DNA from: Eleginops maclovinus
Lineage: Eukaryota; Chordata; Actinopteri; Perciformes; Eleginopidae
Assembly: GCF_036324505.1 (NCBI RefSeq)
Contig: NC_086354.1
Location: 24,372,707-24,436,706 of the forward strand
DNA length: 64,000 bases
Direction: 5' to 3'
Of the stretch, positions 10,900-21,916 are shown in pieces. The stretch's first letter is position 1; the number at the start of each line of letters is the position of its first letter. The notes below the pieces were generated by a model, which was not told where the DNA came from, ran no database searches, and worked only from the letters and a program-made list of their open reading frames with translations. The position numbers and the translations under genes are program-made.

Positions 10900-11485
10900 C
10901 ACTCGAGAAAACAGAAGATGGTAAATTCAATCAGTATTATGTTGTATGTTGAATCAGCCTCTCAATGTTTCTTTAAAAAAATACACTCTGACTAAAATCA
11001 GGCTGCTGTAACAGTTCGGATCAGTGCAACACAACAGCTCCTTCAGCAGCTGTTGTAGCATCTAAAATCACATTCATCTGGATTGTCTGTCAGTGTCTAC
11101 ATTTATTTACGAGGCTCTCAGGATTGTGATGGAGGGGAAGATTGAAGCTGGGGTGAGCCCCACAGGAAACAGCATCAGTACTTCAAATAAATCCCTTGCA
11201 CCGTACACTACAATCTTCAATACAAGCAAAACCTCTTTGAGTTAAAGTTGGTATGAGGATTCAGCAGTGTGAGTTTAATTCCAAAGGAATTGAAGACCAA
11301 TGTGTTTATTTCAAAGCCCTGCTGAAGGCTTGAAAGTTTACAAGCTTGTGAGTGCAGCATAATATGACTTCCTGTCATGAACAGAGACTGAGAGCTGCAA
11401 TTCCAAGAGCTGACTCCAGTCTGCACGTTCATTTAGAGGAACAGGGGGCATTTCTTGTAAATGCTGAGGGGAGGGGTGAGCAGGG
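10900..11485. repeat. Inverted copy of flank DNA from 4160-4690
   Basis: About 11040-11480 is the reverse complement of about 4160-4690, including a 71-codon frame found in both. It forms the right-hand partner of the inverted duplication around the 8.7-kb palindrome. No gene is supported. Confidence 0.75.
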
Positions 11486-11620
11486 TGTCATGATCTCGGT
11501 TTGAGTCGGTAGTTTCCTGGTGTAGTTTGAAATGTGTCCCCTCTTTGTGTCTTCTCAAGTATTTGTCCTCCTATACGATATGAAGTCTGTCAATTCAAAG
11601 AAATCTGAACACAGGAGGTT
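11486..11620 (+). mobile_element. 5' fragment of a TGTCATG-type LTR
   Basis: TGTCATGATCTCGG starts abruptly after duplicated flank DNA, resembling the LTR starts at 97, 14314 and 37024. The sequence passes into GIMAP promoter flank around 11620-11650. Only the beginning is recognisable. Confidence 0.35.
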
Positions 11621-11726
11621 ATATTTCCTCTTGTTCTGTTTATGAAGAGAAAGATGTTATACTTTTTAATCTCTGAATCATCCCATTGTAGCTGAGCTTC
11701 AGGCTGTGGCGTCAGCAGTGTGTAGG

Positions 11727-11757
11727 TGTGGTTTGCTGCAGGAAGTCTGTATTTAAG
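11727..11757 (+). promoter_or_regulatory. Core promoter of GIMAP C/D: RUNX-type site and TATA-like box
   Basis: TGTGGTTT at 11727-11734 and TATTTAAG at 11750-11757 lie upstream of the exon-1 ATG at 11829, in the same arrangement as A, B, F and G. Confidence 0.6.
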
Positions 11758-11828
11758 GAGGTGTTGCTGCAGACTGACTTCACTTCTTCAGCTCAGCAGC
11801 AGACCAGCTCCTCTCTCCATAACCAACC

Positions 11829-11853
11829 ATGGCCTGCAAAAGTGCCCGAGATG
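11829..11853 (+). CDS. GIMAP first coding exon (C, possibly used by D)
   Basis: This 25-nt exon encodes MACKSARD plus one base of the next codon and ends at a GTGAGT donor. It is identical to exon 1 of locus F. The C body downstream is destroyed. The next intact phase-compatible exon is D at 14968, so C's promoter and exon may now serve D. That joining is an inference and would give an intron of about 3.1 kb. Confidence 0.6.
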
Positions 11854-12359
11854 GTGAGTGAATAAACTGTGTTGTTAACGATGATTGTAACTTATCTAGA
11901 TACATATTTATAGATGGATAGGTGACTTGCTGTATTTCCTGATAATGAACAGATCATTAGAGGCCATTGAAAGAGGAAGGGAGAGAGCCTGGGTGAAGAC
12001 TGACATAAACTTACCAGGAATAATAAGAATAGTTAGGGGGAGCCAGTCAGAAGTTTGTTTGGCTCCTGATTATTTACTAAAGGCAACTAATACCCTTACC
12101 AAAGGAAAGGTAGAAACTAAACATGTCGTGGTGACCATTTGTCAAAAAGGGTTTCTTATTAAAGTGGACATACAGCTAGTGGCCTCTGCTGCACCATCTC
12201 AGATCTGTCAGGTTTGGTAGTAGGCAGGACCCAAATGCAGTACAAAACCCAGGGAGGCTGATGTATACGAACAGGAACCAAAACTATCTTTATTAACAGG
12301 AAGAGGTTTGGAAGGTTAAGCTCACTGAAAGAAAGAAGGGAGGAGAGCAGGAGAATAAG

Positions 12360-12580
12360 AGAAGTGGAGGAAAAGAAGGCCAGACAGGAAGCTGAAGAAA
12401 TACACAAACGATAAGAGGAACAAGAAAAGAGAATAGCCAACAAGTAAGAGGAAGAATTAAAAAAAAGTCAAAGATGAAGAAACTAAATGAAGATCACCAA
12501 AGAGAAATGGAGGACAGGAAGGACAGACAGGAAGCTGAAGAACACCTAGATGCACAAATGTACAGATTCATTTTTTAGAT
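12360..12580 (+). pseudogene. GIMAP C remnant: coiled coil and 3' end only
   Basis: The sequence matches the coiled-coil part of B and G (for example AAACTAAATGAAGATCACC and GAAATGGAGGA), then their 3' UTR. It has in-frame stops, frameshifts and a short internal deletion. The GTP-binding domain is absent; foreign sequence (about 12196-12330) replaces it. Exon 1 and the first part of intron 1 survive upstream (11829-12195). Confidence 0.8.
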
Positions 12581-13861
12581 AATACCACTGAGCTGCTCTG
12601 CATGAGTCTGACCTTCTTCTGCTGGACTGCAGCTGATTTACCAAACCTGCTAGCTAATCTTCACAGCCCCCCTTTTGGATTTGATTTGTAGTAGTATCAA
12701 TTATTCCCAGAGTGTGTGTTGTGATCAAATACTACTAAATACTAAACAGAGAACCAAGATGTTCACATGATAAATGTGGAGTTTATTCCTCTGACATCAA
12801 CTGAATGATGGTTTGATATGTTAGTGTAAGGTATGTCAGACACAACACTATTTGCGCTCCTGGACCAGTTCTAGGTTCTAATGGAGTGGGATTAAACAAT
12901 ATACAAATCGACCAGAGACCAGTATTAAATGAACAAGCCGGCACTTTACTTATGTGAACAAAGATAAAACATTAAAACAGTTATTGAAGAAATACAAAAT
13001 ATTCTTTTGGTATCTAATTCAGTTCAGTTCAGTTCAGAAAAATCCACACACTCCTACCGCTCTGGCAGCGAGTTATCAACTGTCAGAGCGTCCGCAGCGG
13101 AGCCCCTAACTGGAGAACTCTGTGCCTTAGGATCGGATTCCGTGGGGTTGGTCAGCCATCTTGTTTCCTGATGTGCACGTGGTCTTCCCGCGCACACCAC
13201 GGAGGAATCCTTCAGTCGTACACCAACTTCAAGCCGAAACAAAAAAAACTAGGGCTGTTCTAAATGTTCCTTAAAAGGATATGTTTCAAGTGTTTGTAGG
13301 TGGATAAATAGGATTGCTTTAAAACTAATCGTAAATGATGTTTATGATAAATAAACAATGTTTATTTATTGTCAGTTATAATGTTATCATTATTATTCAT
13401 TATCAATAATGGAATCATATCTATTCAAGACAGGAAACATCATTGTTGACGAAGTTATGAATCTTTTTCTCCAAGGCTCTAAGAAGGTCTCTCTGACTAG
13501 CAGAGCCTCACCCTCCAGTGTTCACTGACCTACAGTCTGTAGCCACCATGTAGCTGTTATGCTGTCCTCTGTGGGGTCTCTGAGTCAGCGCTATGCTTGG
13601 TCAGCGAGAGATATTTCAGACTCGGCGTACTCCGGAGGAAACTTCATTCACTTGCAGAACGTACATATTACCTTGGTCTATTCGAGAAAACCTCCCGGCA
13701 GGGCTGTGGAGCTCAACTTTCCATTCAGAAGTGACTTTTCTTTCTGCATTTGTAGTGTGTTTCTGCTGTGATCCACAACGTTACCATGGTTTCCTGATAT
13801 TTTCTTAAACTACGGAGCGGGCCGAGGGTCACAGAACGTACACGCGTTAAAAAAAATGACC
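12581..13861. other. GIMAP 3' flank followed by unclassified DNA
   Basis: 12581-12820 matches the 3' UTR of B and G. Similarity then ends and the remainder to 13861 is unique in the window, with a CAGTT tandem run at 13018-13037. I see no gene; it is probably inserted repeat DNA. Confidence 0.45.
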
Positions 13862-14480
13862 TCTCTGGTCTGTACTCGTTCTGTTTGACCCTGCTGGGTC
13901 CCCCTGTTTTGGTGTTAAACTGTATTTGTCATCAGATTCTCTTCGATAAAGACTTGCTTTTTGTCTATAAATACCTTCCTTCCTCTTTTTAGGGCATTTG
14001 TGTCCAACATCCTGCCAGAACCCTGACGTCACCCCCCTTCGCCTTTTCTCACAACTCAGGATTCAGCCTGACATCTTCAACTGTGCCACTGCCCCTAACC
14101 CAGCCCTACCATCCGAGACACCGCGCTCAACAACGGTTTCAACCGAAGGCTTTCTGCCCGAGTTCCTATGCCCCTTTCCAGCTACTCTCCTATATTTCAT
14201 GGTCATTCCACCCCAATCCTTCCTAGAGACCCCCCCCCCCTTCCCCACCCTGCTGGATTCTTTTGACTATTATCAGGGACGTCTGGAATCTGACCGTGGA
14301 GGGGAGGGGTTTCTGTCATGATCATGTCTTTAGTGTCTCACGTGTCTTGTTTCATTTCAAAGTGTTCCTGCGACTTTGGCTGCTTGGGAGTTCTGTCGTC
14401 TTTCTACCAGGAGCTTGTGGGTTGGATCCCAGCCTGTGCAGTCAACATGTGTCCTCGGGTAAGATACTCCCGATGTGAGT
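13862..14480 (+). mobile_element. Internally deleted LTR retrotransposon remnant upstream of D
   Basis: The order is an LTR 3' part ending near ...AACCCTGACG (about 14026), about 290 bases of internal sequence, a polypurine tract GGAGGGGAGGGG (14298-14309), and an LTR start TGTCATGATCATG (14314). A polypurine tract just before a TG start is the expected left border of a 3' LTR. No pol or gag coding remains. A near-identical copy at 36530-37190 precedes locus H, so the insertion predates the D/H duplication. Confidence 0.6.
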
Positions 14481-14750
14481 GTGTGTGAGTGTGTGTGAGT
14501 GTTAGCTTCCCTAGAGCAAGTGGTGCTGCTCTGCATGATTCCTGATGAGTGGTTCTGTTTTGTCCTTGTGTGGTTCCCTGTGTTCCTGCCAACGCTCCTG
14601 CACACGTTGGGTATCCTTCTGATTGAATGTGTTGGGATTTTAGATTATATTGTTTGGTTTGATGTATTTGTTCATTTTCAAAGAGAGGGGATATCAGACG
14701 TTAGAGGGTCTGACAGGCACTCCTTGTGGTTAGTTCTAATAACCATTGAA

Positions 14751-14897
14751 GGTTGTATGTGGAACCCCAGAGGTTCTATGTGGAACCCCAGAGGTTGTAT
14801 GTGGAACCCCAGAGGTTCTATGTGGAACCCCAGAGTTTGTATGTGGAACCCCAGAGGTTGTATGTGGAACCCCAGAGGTTGTATGTGGAACCCCAGA
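14751..14897 (+). repeat. 21-bp minisatellite in the D intron
   Basis: Seven copies of GGTTGTATGTGGAACCCCAGA (some with C or T changes) are followed by one degenerate copy. The unit is a multiple of three and free of stops, so it reads through as CMWNPRG heptads in frame with exon 2. The H paralogue has five copies. Confidence 0.9.
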
Positions 14898-14967
14898 GGT
14901 GTTTTGTGGAACCTCAAAGAACAAAAATGTTTAAAGACAGAAATAAATGTTTTTTTCTGTTTTTCAG

Positions 14968-15932
14968 ACTATTCATCTCAAGCTTCTACAACCTGCCACA
15001 AGACAAACTCGGGCGATACACACTACCACAATGATGAGGTAATCCGGATTGTGATGGTGGGAAAGACCGGAGGTGGGAAGAGCGCCACAGGAAACACCAT
15101 ATTGGGAAAAAAGTCCTTTAAATCAGAGTTCTCTGCTAAATCTTTGACTAAAGAATGTGAAAAAGCCTTTGGTGAAGTGGATGGAAAAAAGGTTGCTGTC
15201 ATTGACACTCCAGGTCTGTTTGACAACAGGATGGATGAAGAGACGACCAGGAAATCTATTGCTCAGAGCATTTCTTATTCTGTTCCTGGACCCCATATCT
15301 TCCTGGTTGTCATCAAACTGGGCAGATTCACAGAGGAGGAAAAGCAGACAGTGAAGAAGATTCAGGAAATGTTTGGAGAGGGAGCAGACAGATACAGCAT
15401 GGTTCTCTTTACCCACGGTGATCTGCTCAACGGGAAATCTATTGAAGAGTTCTTGGAGGAAAGCGAAGATCTGCAGGAACTTGTGGACAGATGTAACGGC
15501 CAGTACCACGTCTTCAATAATAACCTGGAGGATCGTTCTCAGGTCAGAGAGCTGCTCAAAAAGATCAGACATATAGGAGAGAAGAACGGAGGAAGCCATT
15601 ACACAAATGAAATGTTCCAGGAGGCCGAGAGGGCCATAGAGGAGGAAAAACAGAGAATCCTAAAAAAGAGAGCAGAAGAAATACGCAAAGAGAAAGAGGA
15701 AATGGAGAAGAGAATAAGGGAAAAGTATGAGCAACAAAGAAAGGAACTGAAAGATGACAGAGAGAGGTTGGAAAAGCTACGTGAAACTCAGCAAAGAGAA
15801 ATGGAGGAGGAAAAGAGGAGATTTAGAAAAAGGCAGGAACGTAGGGCCAGGAGTGAAGCTGAGGACAGCCCTTTCATATTGAAATTAATGAATGCCATTT
15901 TTGGGCTTATTGTATCAGTGTTATTCCTCTGA
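14968..15932 (+). CDS. GIMAP-family GTPase, locus D, main exon (intact)
   Basis: The exon begins after a strong acceptor (TTTTTCTGTTTTTCAG) and runs open to the stop. With the exon at 11829 it would give 329 aa. Motifs are GKTGGGKS, DTPG, THGD at the G4 position and YHVFNN at G5. A coiled coil of about 90 residues follows, then a hydrophobic tail (FILKLMNAIFGLIVSVLFL) that looks like a C-terminal membrane anchor. The frame also continues upstream through the acceptor and the 21-bp repeats to an ATG at 14499, so an intron-retaining form would stay in frame. The splice-defined start is preferred because every other GIMAP here has a short phase-1 first exon. The closest relative is H. Confidence 0.85.
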
Positions 15933-16075
15933 CATCAACTGAATGATGGTTTCAGATGTTAGTGTTTTCATTGTTTGATTGCTTTTCTTTTACTAGAGAA
16001 AATAAGAACAGATAAACACATCATGAATTCATTTGATGAATATACTTTAAAATGTTTTACAGATAAAAACTCCTG

Positions 16076-16112
16076 AATAAATTTCATTCATGTGCTTTTG
16101 TTGATTAATAAA
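16076..16112 (+). terminator. Poly(A) signals of GIMAP D
   Basis: AATAAA at 16076-16081 and 16107-16112 lie about 145-180 bases after the stop, matching the conserved 3' ends of B and G. Confidence 0.6.
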
Positions 16113-16182
16113 GGATCTGAAAGAGAGTTTTGAGGGTCTCAATTCATTCACCGTTAAAAGCAAACTGGAAATGAATGTGTGC

Positions 16183-16461
16183 TCAATCTGAGCATTTTAA
16201 ATGTCCAAGTAACGTCAAGGATTTTCCATTGTTGACCTTTATATCCAGAGAATTCCCCAAACTCATTAATGATCTGAAGAATATCTGGACTGTTCCCTTG
16301 GTTTGATCAACAGTCACAATCACTACAGCTGGTAACTCTGCACTTATTAATAGGGTCAGATTACAATATTCTACCCCAGCAGCCCCAGGTTCCACTAATG
16401 GGTCAATGTCTGAGTAGAGGTACTCCATAAGGATGCCCTTTATCCCCTTCATTATCTGCAT
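16183..16461 (-). repeat. R1 flank repeat, locus D copy
   Basis: Full copy with the 92-codon minus-strand frame, convergent to D. One synonymous and at least one amino-acid-changing difference from the B copy are visible. See 5097-5375. Confidence 0.65.
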
Positions 16462-17082
16462 TAGTGATGGAGCCTTCAGCAGAAAGGATCAGATCTAGAA
16501 CAGAAGTGTTTCACTCTGTGGACACATGGGGGTGCTGGAACTCAAGGGTTTGAATCAAAGGTGATGCTTCTACATTTCACAGAACCTGGCCTACATTAGG
16601 TCTCACATTTCCTCTCACATATGATATCTCAGACAGCAGTGATATTTGCAATGCATGCTGGCCTTTAGCAGCGGTGGATTCAGAGCTACACCAAGAGAAG
16701 GATTACAAATATCCAACATTGTGCAGTTCATGACTTTTATTTGCTTCAAATATGTATATACATTTATATCGTTACATATAAAACAACATGAATACTTTAC
16801 ACTAGAGCTACAAAAAATACCAATATTGAGCACACTTCAAATTAACAAAAGCACCAAAACACATGGATAATATACTCCAATATATTGAGTACATCTGAAG
16901 TCATTTTATAAACTAATTACCATTATGGTGGATATACTTACGTTTTGAATTCATAACTTTAAGAAAGTACTTTCTTTTTTTACTTTTAGAAAAAAAGCTT
17001 TCAGACCAAGAAAAGAATGTGCAGATGAAGGACTAATCAAACCTCCTCTTCACTTGGTTTGCTGCCAACGTTGTGAGATGGG
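16462..17082. other. Intergenic DNA between D and E
   Basis: The first about 100 bases continue the duplicated flank and end after AACTCAAGGGTTTG. The remainder is A/T-rich and without a recognisable gene. Confidence 0.5.
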
Positions 17083-17090
17083 TGTGGTTT
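17083..17090 (+). promoter_or_regulatory. RUNX-type site upstream of GIMAP E
   Basis: TGTGGTTT inside GGTGTGGTTTGCTGCA is kept 51 bases before the E start codon, although the surrounding promoter has diverged and I see no TATTTAAG box. Confidence 0.45.
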
Positions 17091-17263
17091 GCTGCACGAA
17101 GCTTCAGCAGCACATGTGCTCTGTCCTCCACAACTTAAACATGGCCAGTGATGCAAAGGAAGCCAAACATGGTGAGTACATGAATTCAGCTTGCTAAGGA
17201 AATAGTCTGTGAGCAACATGTGCTCTATCTTAATTTGCATACTTCTTTACCTACAATTGCTGG

Positions 17264-17711
17264 TGTGGTATATCTTGTAGCGATGTTTGTGAAGACGATG
17301 AAGAAGTCTCCGGAGACACCAGCTTGTATATAATAAGGTTTATTACAACAGCATAGTATCACACACCAACACGGGCAATACGAGGTTCCCAGAGCCAATT
17401 GTGGAAGTCCCCCCGAAATGTCTTTGTGCATGCCATTTATAGGAGAAATGTGTTTGTGTCTCCAGAGTGTGTGTGTGTGTCCTCAAAGGAGGCAATCAAT
17501 GACAATGTAGGCCTATGCCTCACTAAGTGACATGTGTCTGTCATAGGGGCCCCCTAACGTACTTCGGAGGTTGTTATCCAACCTCCTATTGCCCACCATA
17601 TGGCCCCTGAACGACATCTTCCCTGCACTCTCTATAACCTCAGAGAGTAACCAACTGTATGTATGAACCGATTTAACTAACTGTATGTATGAACAGATTC
17701 AATACACCACA
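17264..17711 (-). mobile_element. Solo LTR in intron 1 of E (448 bp)
   Basis: It starts TGTGGT and ends ACCACA, with 4-bp duplications CTGG at 17260-17263 and 17712-17715. On the minus strand a TATAAA (17441-17436) precedes an AATAAA (17344-17339), as in an LTR. No internal retroelement sequence is present. Confidence 0.78.
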
Positions 17712-18371
17712 CTGGAAAATGCACTAAGATGACCCGCATGGTGCTCTCATGGTCCAAAGAATGAATGGGGAACCTTTGTCAGACTTGACGCCATCTTGGC
17801 TACATAGGGTTGCAGGAACATCAGCTGTTGCAGTTGCTCTGGACAACTATACCAGTGTCAAAAATAAGCTACTGTTTATTTTATAGGGTTTATTGAGCAG
17901 TCAGCGAATGATAACGTTGTTAGCTAGCAAGTTAGCAAACAACTTCATAATCAAAAGACAACAGTTACAGACACAAAAACAAAGAGAGGGCAGGAAATGC
18001 AAATTGACCAACATAATCAAGCAAATAAAAAGAGAAGCAGTCAGCGTAATGCCAGCAGCCTTTAAACCATTGACACCTAAACGAATCGACTCAAATTCCT
18101 TCATTTTGATTCTGAAAGGCTTTATCAAGATCAATTCATTCAGATTCATTACGCTATGTTTATGTTTAGTGTCAAGCAAGAAAACCTAAATGTTATTGAA
18201 TAGAATTGTTATGGAGGAGTGATGCTGTTACTTAGTTTCCGGTGGCAACCTCTACAGAATGTCCGATCAGAACACAAAGGGGGAAAACGGCATCCAGAGA
18301 AATGTTATGGAGTCGTCATTCATTGAGTCTTCACACCCACAACAGAGTACTGAAGTGATTGTACTTGCTGA

Positions 18372-18662
18372 CAGGGCCGGTTCTTCCTACAGGCCATCAA
18401 GGCGACCGCCTAGGGCGCCAAATTGGCGGGGGGCGCCCCCTAGAGGCCCCCTTAAGCACACATCTTTGTTTTAACAACATTGATTAACGTTCTTTTTTTT
18501 TTTTTTAAAGCATGGGATATAAAACCCTCATTGAATTAAATGAACATGCCCCAACCCATATTTCGAATGAAAATGTAATGTTATATATAAAATATACGTG
18601 CATGGGGGGGGGGCAAAATCTCAATATCGCCTAGGGCAGCCAATGGGCTAGAACCGGCCCTG
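18372..18662. mobile_element. hAT-type MITE (291 bp)
   Basis: Terminal inverted repeats CAGGGCCGGTTCT and AGAACCGGCCCTG are flanked by perfect 8-bp duplications CTTGCTGA (18364-18371, 18663-18670). No coding capacity. The 8-bp duplication and CAGGG ends are typical of non-autonomous hAT elements. Confidence 0.9.
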
Positions 18663-18848
18663 CTTGCTGATACAGATATAGATAGGTGTGTAAGGTCTGT
18701 AAGGTGTGGTTCTGTAACACAGAAAAGAAAGGAAAGACATGTGCAATAACTTTGTAGCCTACAAACCAGTCTGGGTATATTAGCTTAGCAGGGCTACATG
18801 TGGCTTTGAAGTAGTTCAACTGAAGCTAAACATTAGGCTTACACATAG

Positions 18849-19047
18849 CTAGGGGGACCAAACGTCCTCTTTTGCCCGGACATGTCCTCTTTTTACGTCC
18901 TGTCCGGGGGGGTTTTATAAATTCATGAAAACGTCCGGTTTTCACTGTTGGGACCATTAAGCGTGTACTTAAATTGACTGGCGCTTCCCCCCACCCCCCA
19001 ACAATCGCAAGTGTCCTCTTTTTCGCCTCCTCAAATCTGGTCACCCT
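18849..19047. mobile_element. Second hAT-type MITE (199 bp)
   Basis: The ends AGGGGGACCA and TGGTCACCCT are imperfect inverted repeats. They are flanked by ACACATAG on both sides (18841-18848 and 19048-19055). It contains GTCCTCTTTT repeats near both ends and no gene. Confidence 0.82.
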
Positions 19048-19254
19048 ACACATAGCCCGCACACATGCAGCATAAAAGTACAAATAGCATCAGCTAGCTC
19101 AAGATGAGGCTAAACTGTGCTACATCAGTATTAGCATAAATTAGCAAGTCAGCTAACAATAAAGTGTAACTTGGTGCCAACCAACAGTTAAGACTGCAGG
19201 CTTGACAACTAACATATACTCACTTATAGCACACACTCACCATTAGATGCTCGC

Positions 19255-21074
19255 TAGGGCTGTTCGATTTTGCCCAAAAATAAAATCCCGATTTTCTTCT
19301 CTCAAAACCCGATTTCCGATTACGATTTTTTTGGTGAAATGACAAAAGAAATGGCTTTTTTTTTCACTTTCGCACGAGTAGTGTTGTACAGACGGGGCAA
19401 GACAACTTTTTCGGCCTGGGAGCCAGTAGCGGTGCGTGGCCAATTTTACAGAGGAGGCCAGAGAGATCGTAAGCTACTGAATGACGTCATACCCATGTCA
19501 ACAATGTGACTAAAAGTAGCATAAATAAATCAGGACAAATGATTGCAGCTGCTGCTATTTATTGACACCATCTCGCAACAAGCTTAAACAAACACAACAC
19601 AACACAACACAAAACCTTACACCCATATTTGTAATCTCAATAATACACTGAACTGTAGCCTACAGGTGGCCTCACATTCTAAAAGTCTCTGACGGGTTCA
19701 CACCGCTGTCCGCAGGATGCTAAAGTGAAAGCCTCGGCTGTCACACTGCGTAAAGAAATAAAGTAAGCTTACTCACTATTTGTAGAGAAATGCCATTCTC
19801 CTATCCTTAATGGTGGCGAAATGATCTGTGACCCGGTCATACAGATCCCCACAAGAGGCATGGCCAGCAGAAAAGACAATTTAGCATTACACTCCCTGTT
19901 AGCCAGTCCGTTCTCGTATAGTTCCCTTCACAAAACGTCCGGGTATTTCCTTTAGCTCTTCCCTGAGTAAGGTCGAGATTCGGAGTGGACCTAACTTCTG
20001 TTTTATTTTTAACTGAATTTCAAACGGTAGTTAGTGAAATCGTTTCTCAGAAAAAACTCTGGGTCTCCGTCGCCATCCATTCTTACTTTCTAACCTTCCT
20101 TCACGGTTAGCAACAGCATGGTTGTGTGTGGTTACGTACTTACGTATTAGTGTAGGAGGCACGTACAAGCTAGCCTCCTCATTTTTTAAATTTTTACAGT
20201 TTGATTGACCTTGATGAGCGTTCGGTGACAAGCCGAGCTTCAATCTGATTGGCTAAAACCCTTAGTAGTAGTGGAGGCCAAGTTAAACGGGCCTCCTTAG
20301 ATGGCAGTATTTCACCTATAGGGGCGCTGTTTTGCTCGCTCAAGAAAAACATGACATCAGGAATTAAACACGGCATATTTGGAACCTAAAATGTGCGTCA
20401 TGAATCCCAACTCATGGATATTTTTTTTTATCGAATATAAATGAGGAGGCCACGCCTCCCCTTGGCCTCCGGGAGAAAACGCCACTGCAGTGGGAGCTTG
20501 TAGCGGGGGGTCCAGCACATGAAGCAAATGTGGAAGCCAGACTTTTAGACTGTGTATATCGGGGCCATGCGATGTGTAACGCACTGCATCCGTAATATTT
20601 TTCCACCTCCTTGTCGTATGGTACAACACGTGAAAACGAAACCCGCAGTTACTTGCTTCGGAGTTGGTGGTGGTGTTTTAGCCGCATCCGCGTTCTGTTG
20701 TGCGGTCCGCTCTGCAACACACTGCTGCCATTCCGGTGCATGGTTTTTCTGGAGGTGTTGAAATAAGTTAGTCGTGCTGTGGTCTTTAGCTGCCACGGAC
20801 TTAAGACAGACTTTACAACGCGGAGTATTTTGCTCTTCATCCGAAGCGCCGAAGCCGTACCACTTCCACACAACGGACCTGCTCTTCTTTTTGGTTACGA
20901 AATCCAACGCCGACATGTTTGCTTACATTGTGTGGGGGAGAGCGCGATGGCAACCCAGCGCAGCCCAGATACATGAACGGGGGCTGTACCGTAATTAGCC
21001 TAGTTAAAGTGAAACCTCGTCCTTACTAAATAATCGCGATTACGATTTAAAAGTGATTAATCGAACAGGCCTAA
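19255..21074 (-). mobile_element. hAT transposon remnant with BED-finger gene, possibly with a nested MITE
   Basis: Inverted ends TAGGGCTGTTCGAT (19255) and ATCGAACAGGCCTA (to 21074) enclose about 1.8 kb; GATTTCCGATTACGATT is echoed near the other end. A minus-strand frame encodes the transposase N-terminus. Between about 19425 and 20490 a second element may be nested: ends CAGTAGCGGTG and CGCCACTGCAG with TGGGAGC on both sides. The catalytic part of the transposase is absent. Confidence 0.65.
20545..20916 (-). pseudogene. N-terminal BED zinc finger of a hAT transposase
   Basis: The 123-codon frame has Trp-rich VVWKWYGFG, then CKVCLKSV and HLQKNH, forming the C-x2-C...H-x4-H pattern of a BED finger, which binds DNA in hAT/ZBED proteins. 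It stops before any RNase-H-like catalytic core, so it is a transposase fragment. Host domestication is possible but unsupported. Confidence 0.6.
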
Positions 21075-21916
21075 GCTCACACACCATCAAAGTAACAACA
21101 ATGAGTGACTTAAGCAATGAGAGCTACAACTATATAGGGACCAAGAGATAGGTGGCCAATTAACTGCCTGACCAAATCACACTGAACAATACAAGGAAAG
21201 ACCAGAGATGAACACAAACAGATGGGCTTTTGTACAGTTATCAAGCACGAGATAAAGTGCTTGTGAAGTGAATCTGAGAATAAATATATCCATTCACCCC
21301 CTCAGAGCCTACCAGAGACCAAAATGAGGAGCTCCGATTGTGATGGTGGGGAAGACTGGAGTTGGGAAGAGCGCCACAGGAAACACCATTCTCGGCAAAG
21401 AGTACTTTAAATCAGAGTTCTCTGCTAAATCTCTGACTACGGTCTGTAAAAAGGCTGTTGGTGAAGTGGAGGGACAAAGATTTGCTGTTGTTGACACTCC
21501 AGGTCTGTTTGACACCATGACTGACGAAGAGACGACCAGGAAAGATGTTGGTAAGAGCATTTCTTATTCTGCTCCTGGACCCCATATCTTCCTGATCATG
21601 ATCAAACTGGGCAAATTCACAGAGGAAGAAAAGGAGACAGTGAAGAAGATTCAGGAAGTCTTTGGAGAGGAAGCAGACAGATACAGCATGGTTCTCTTTA
21701 CCTACGATGATCTGCTCAAAGGGAAATCTATTGAAGAGTTCTTGGAGGAAAGCAAAGATCTGCAGGAACTTGTGGACAGATGTTACGGCCAGTACCACGT
21801 CTTCAATAATGACCTGAAGGATCGTTCTCAGGTCAGAGAGCTGCTCAACAAGATCAGACATATAACCATTCTTGTTACTCAAAACCCAAAATTCTTTTCT
21901 ACAAGTCAATTAATTT

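Noticed and set aside
14499..14967. ATG at 14499 as the true start of GIMAP D
   Set aside because: A strong acceptor at 14967, the LTR and minisatellite origin of the upstream sequence, and the short-first-exon plan of all other loci argue for a spliced start; kept only as a possible intron-retention form.
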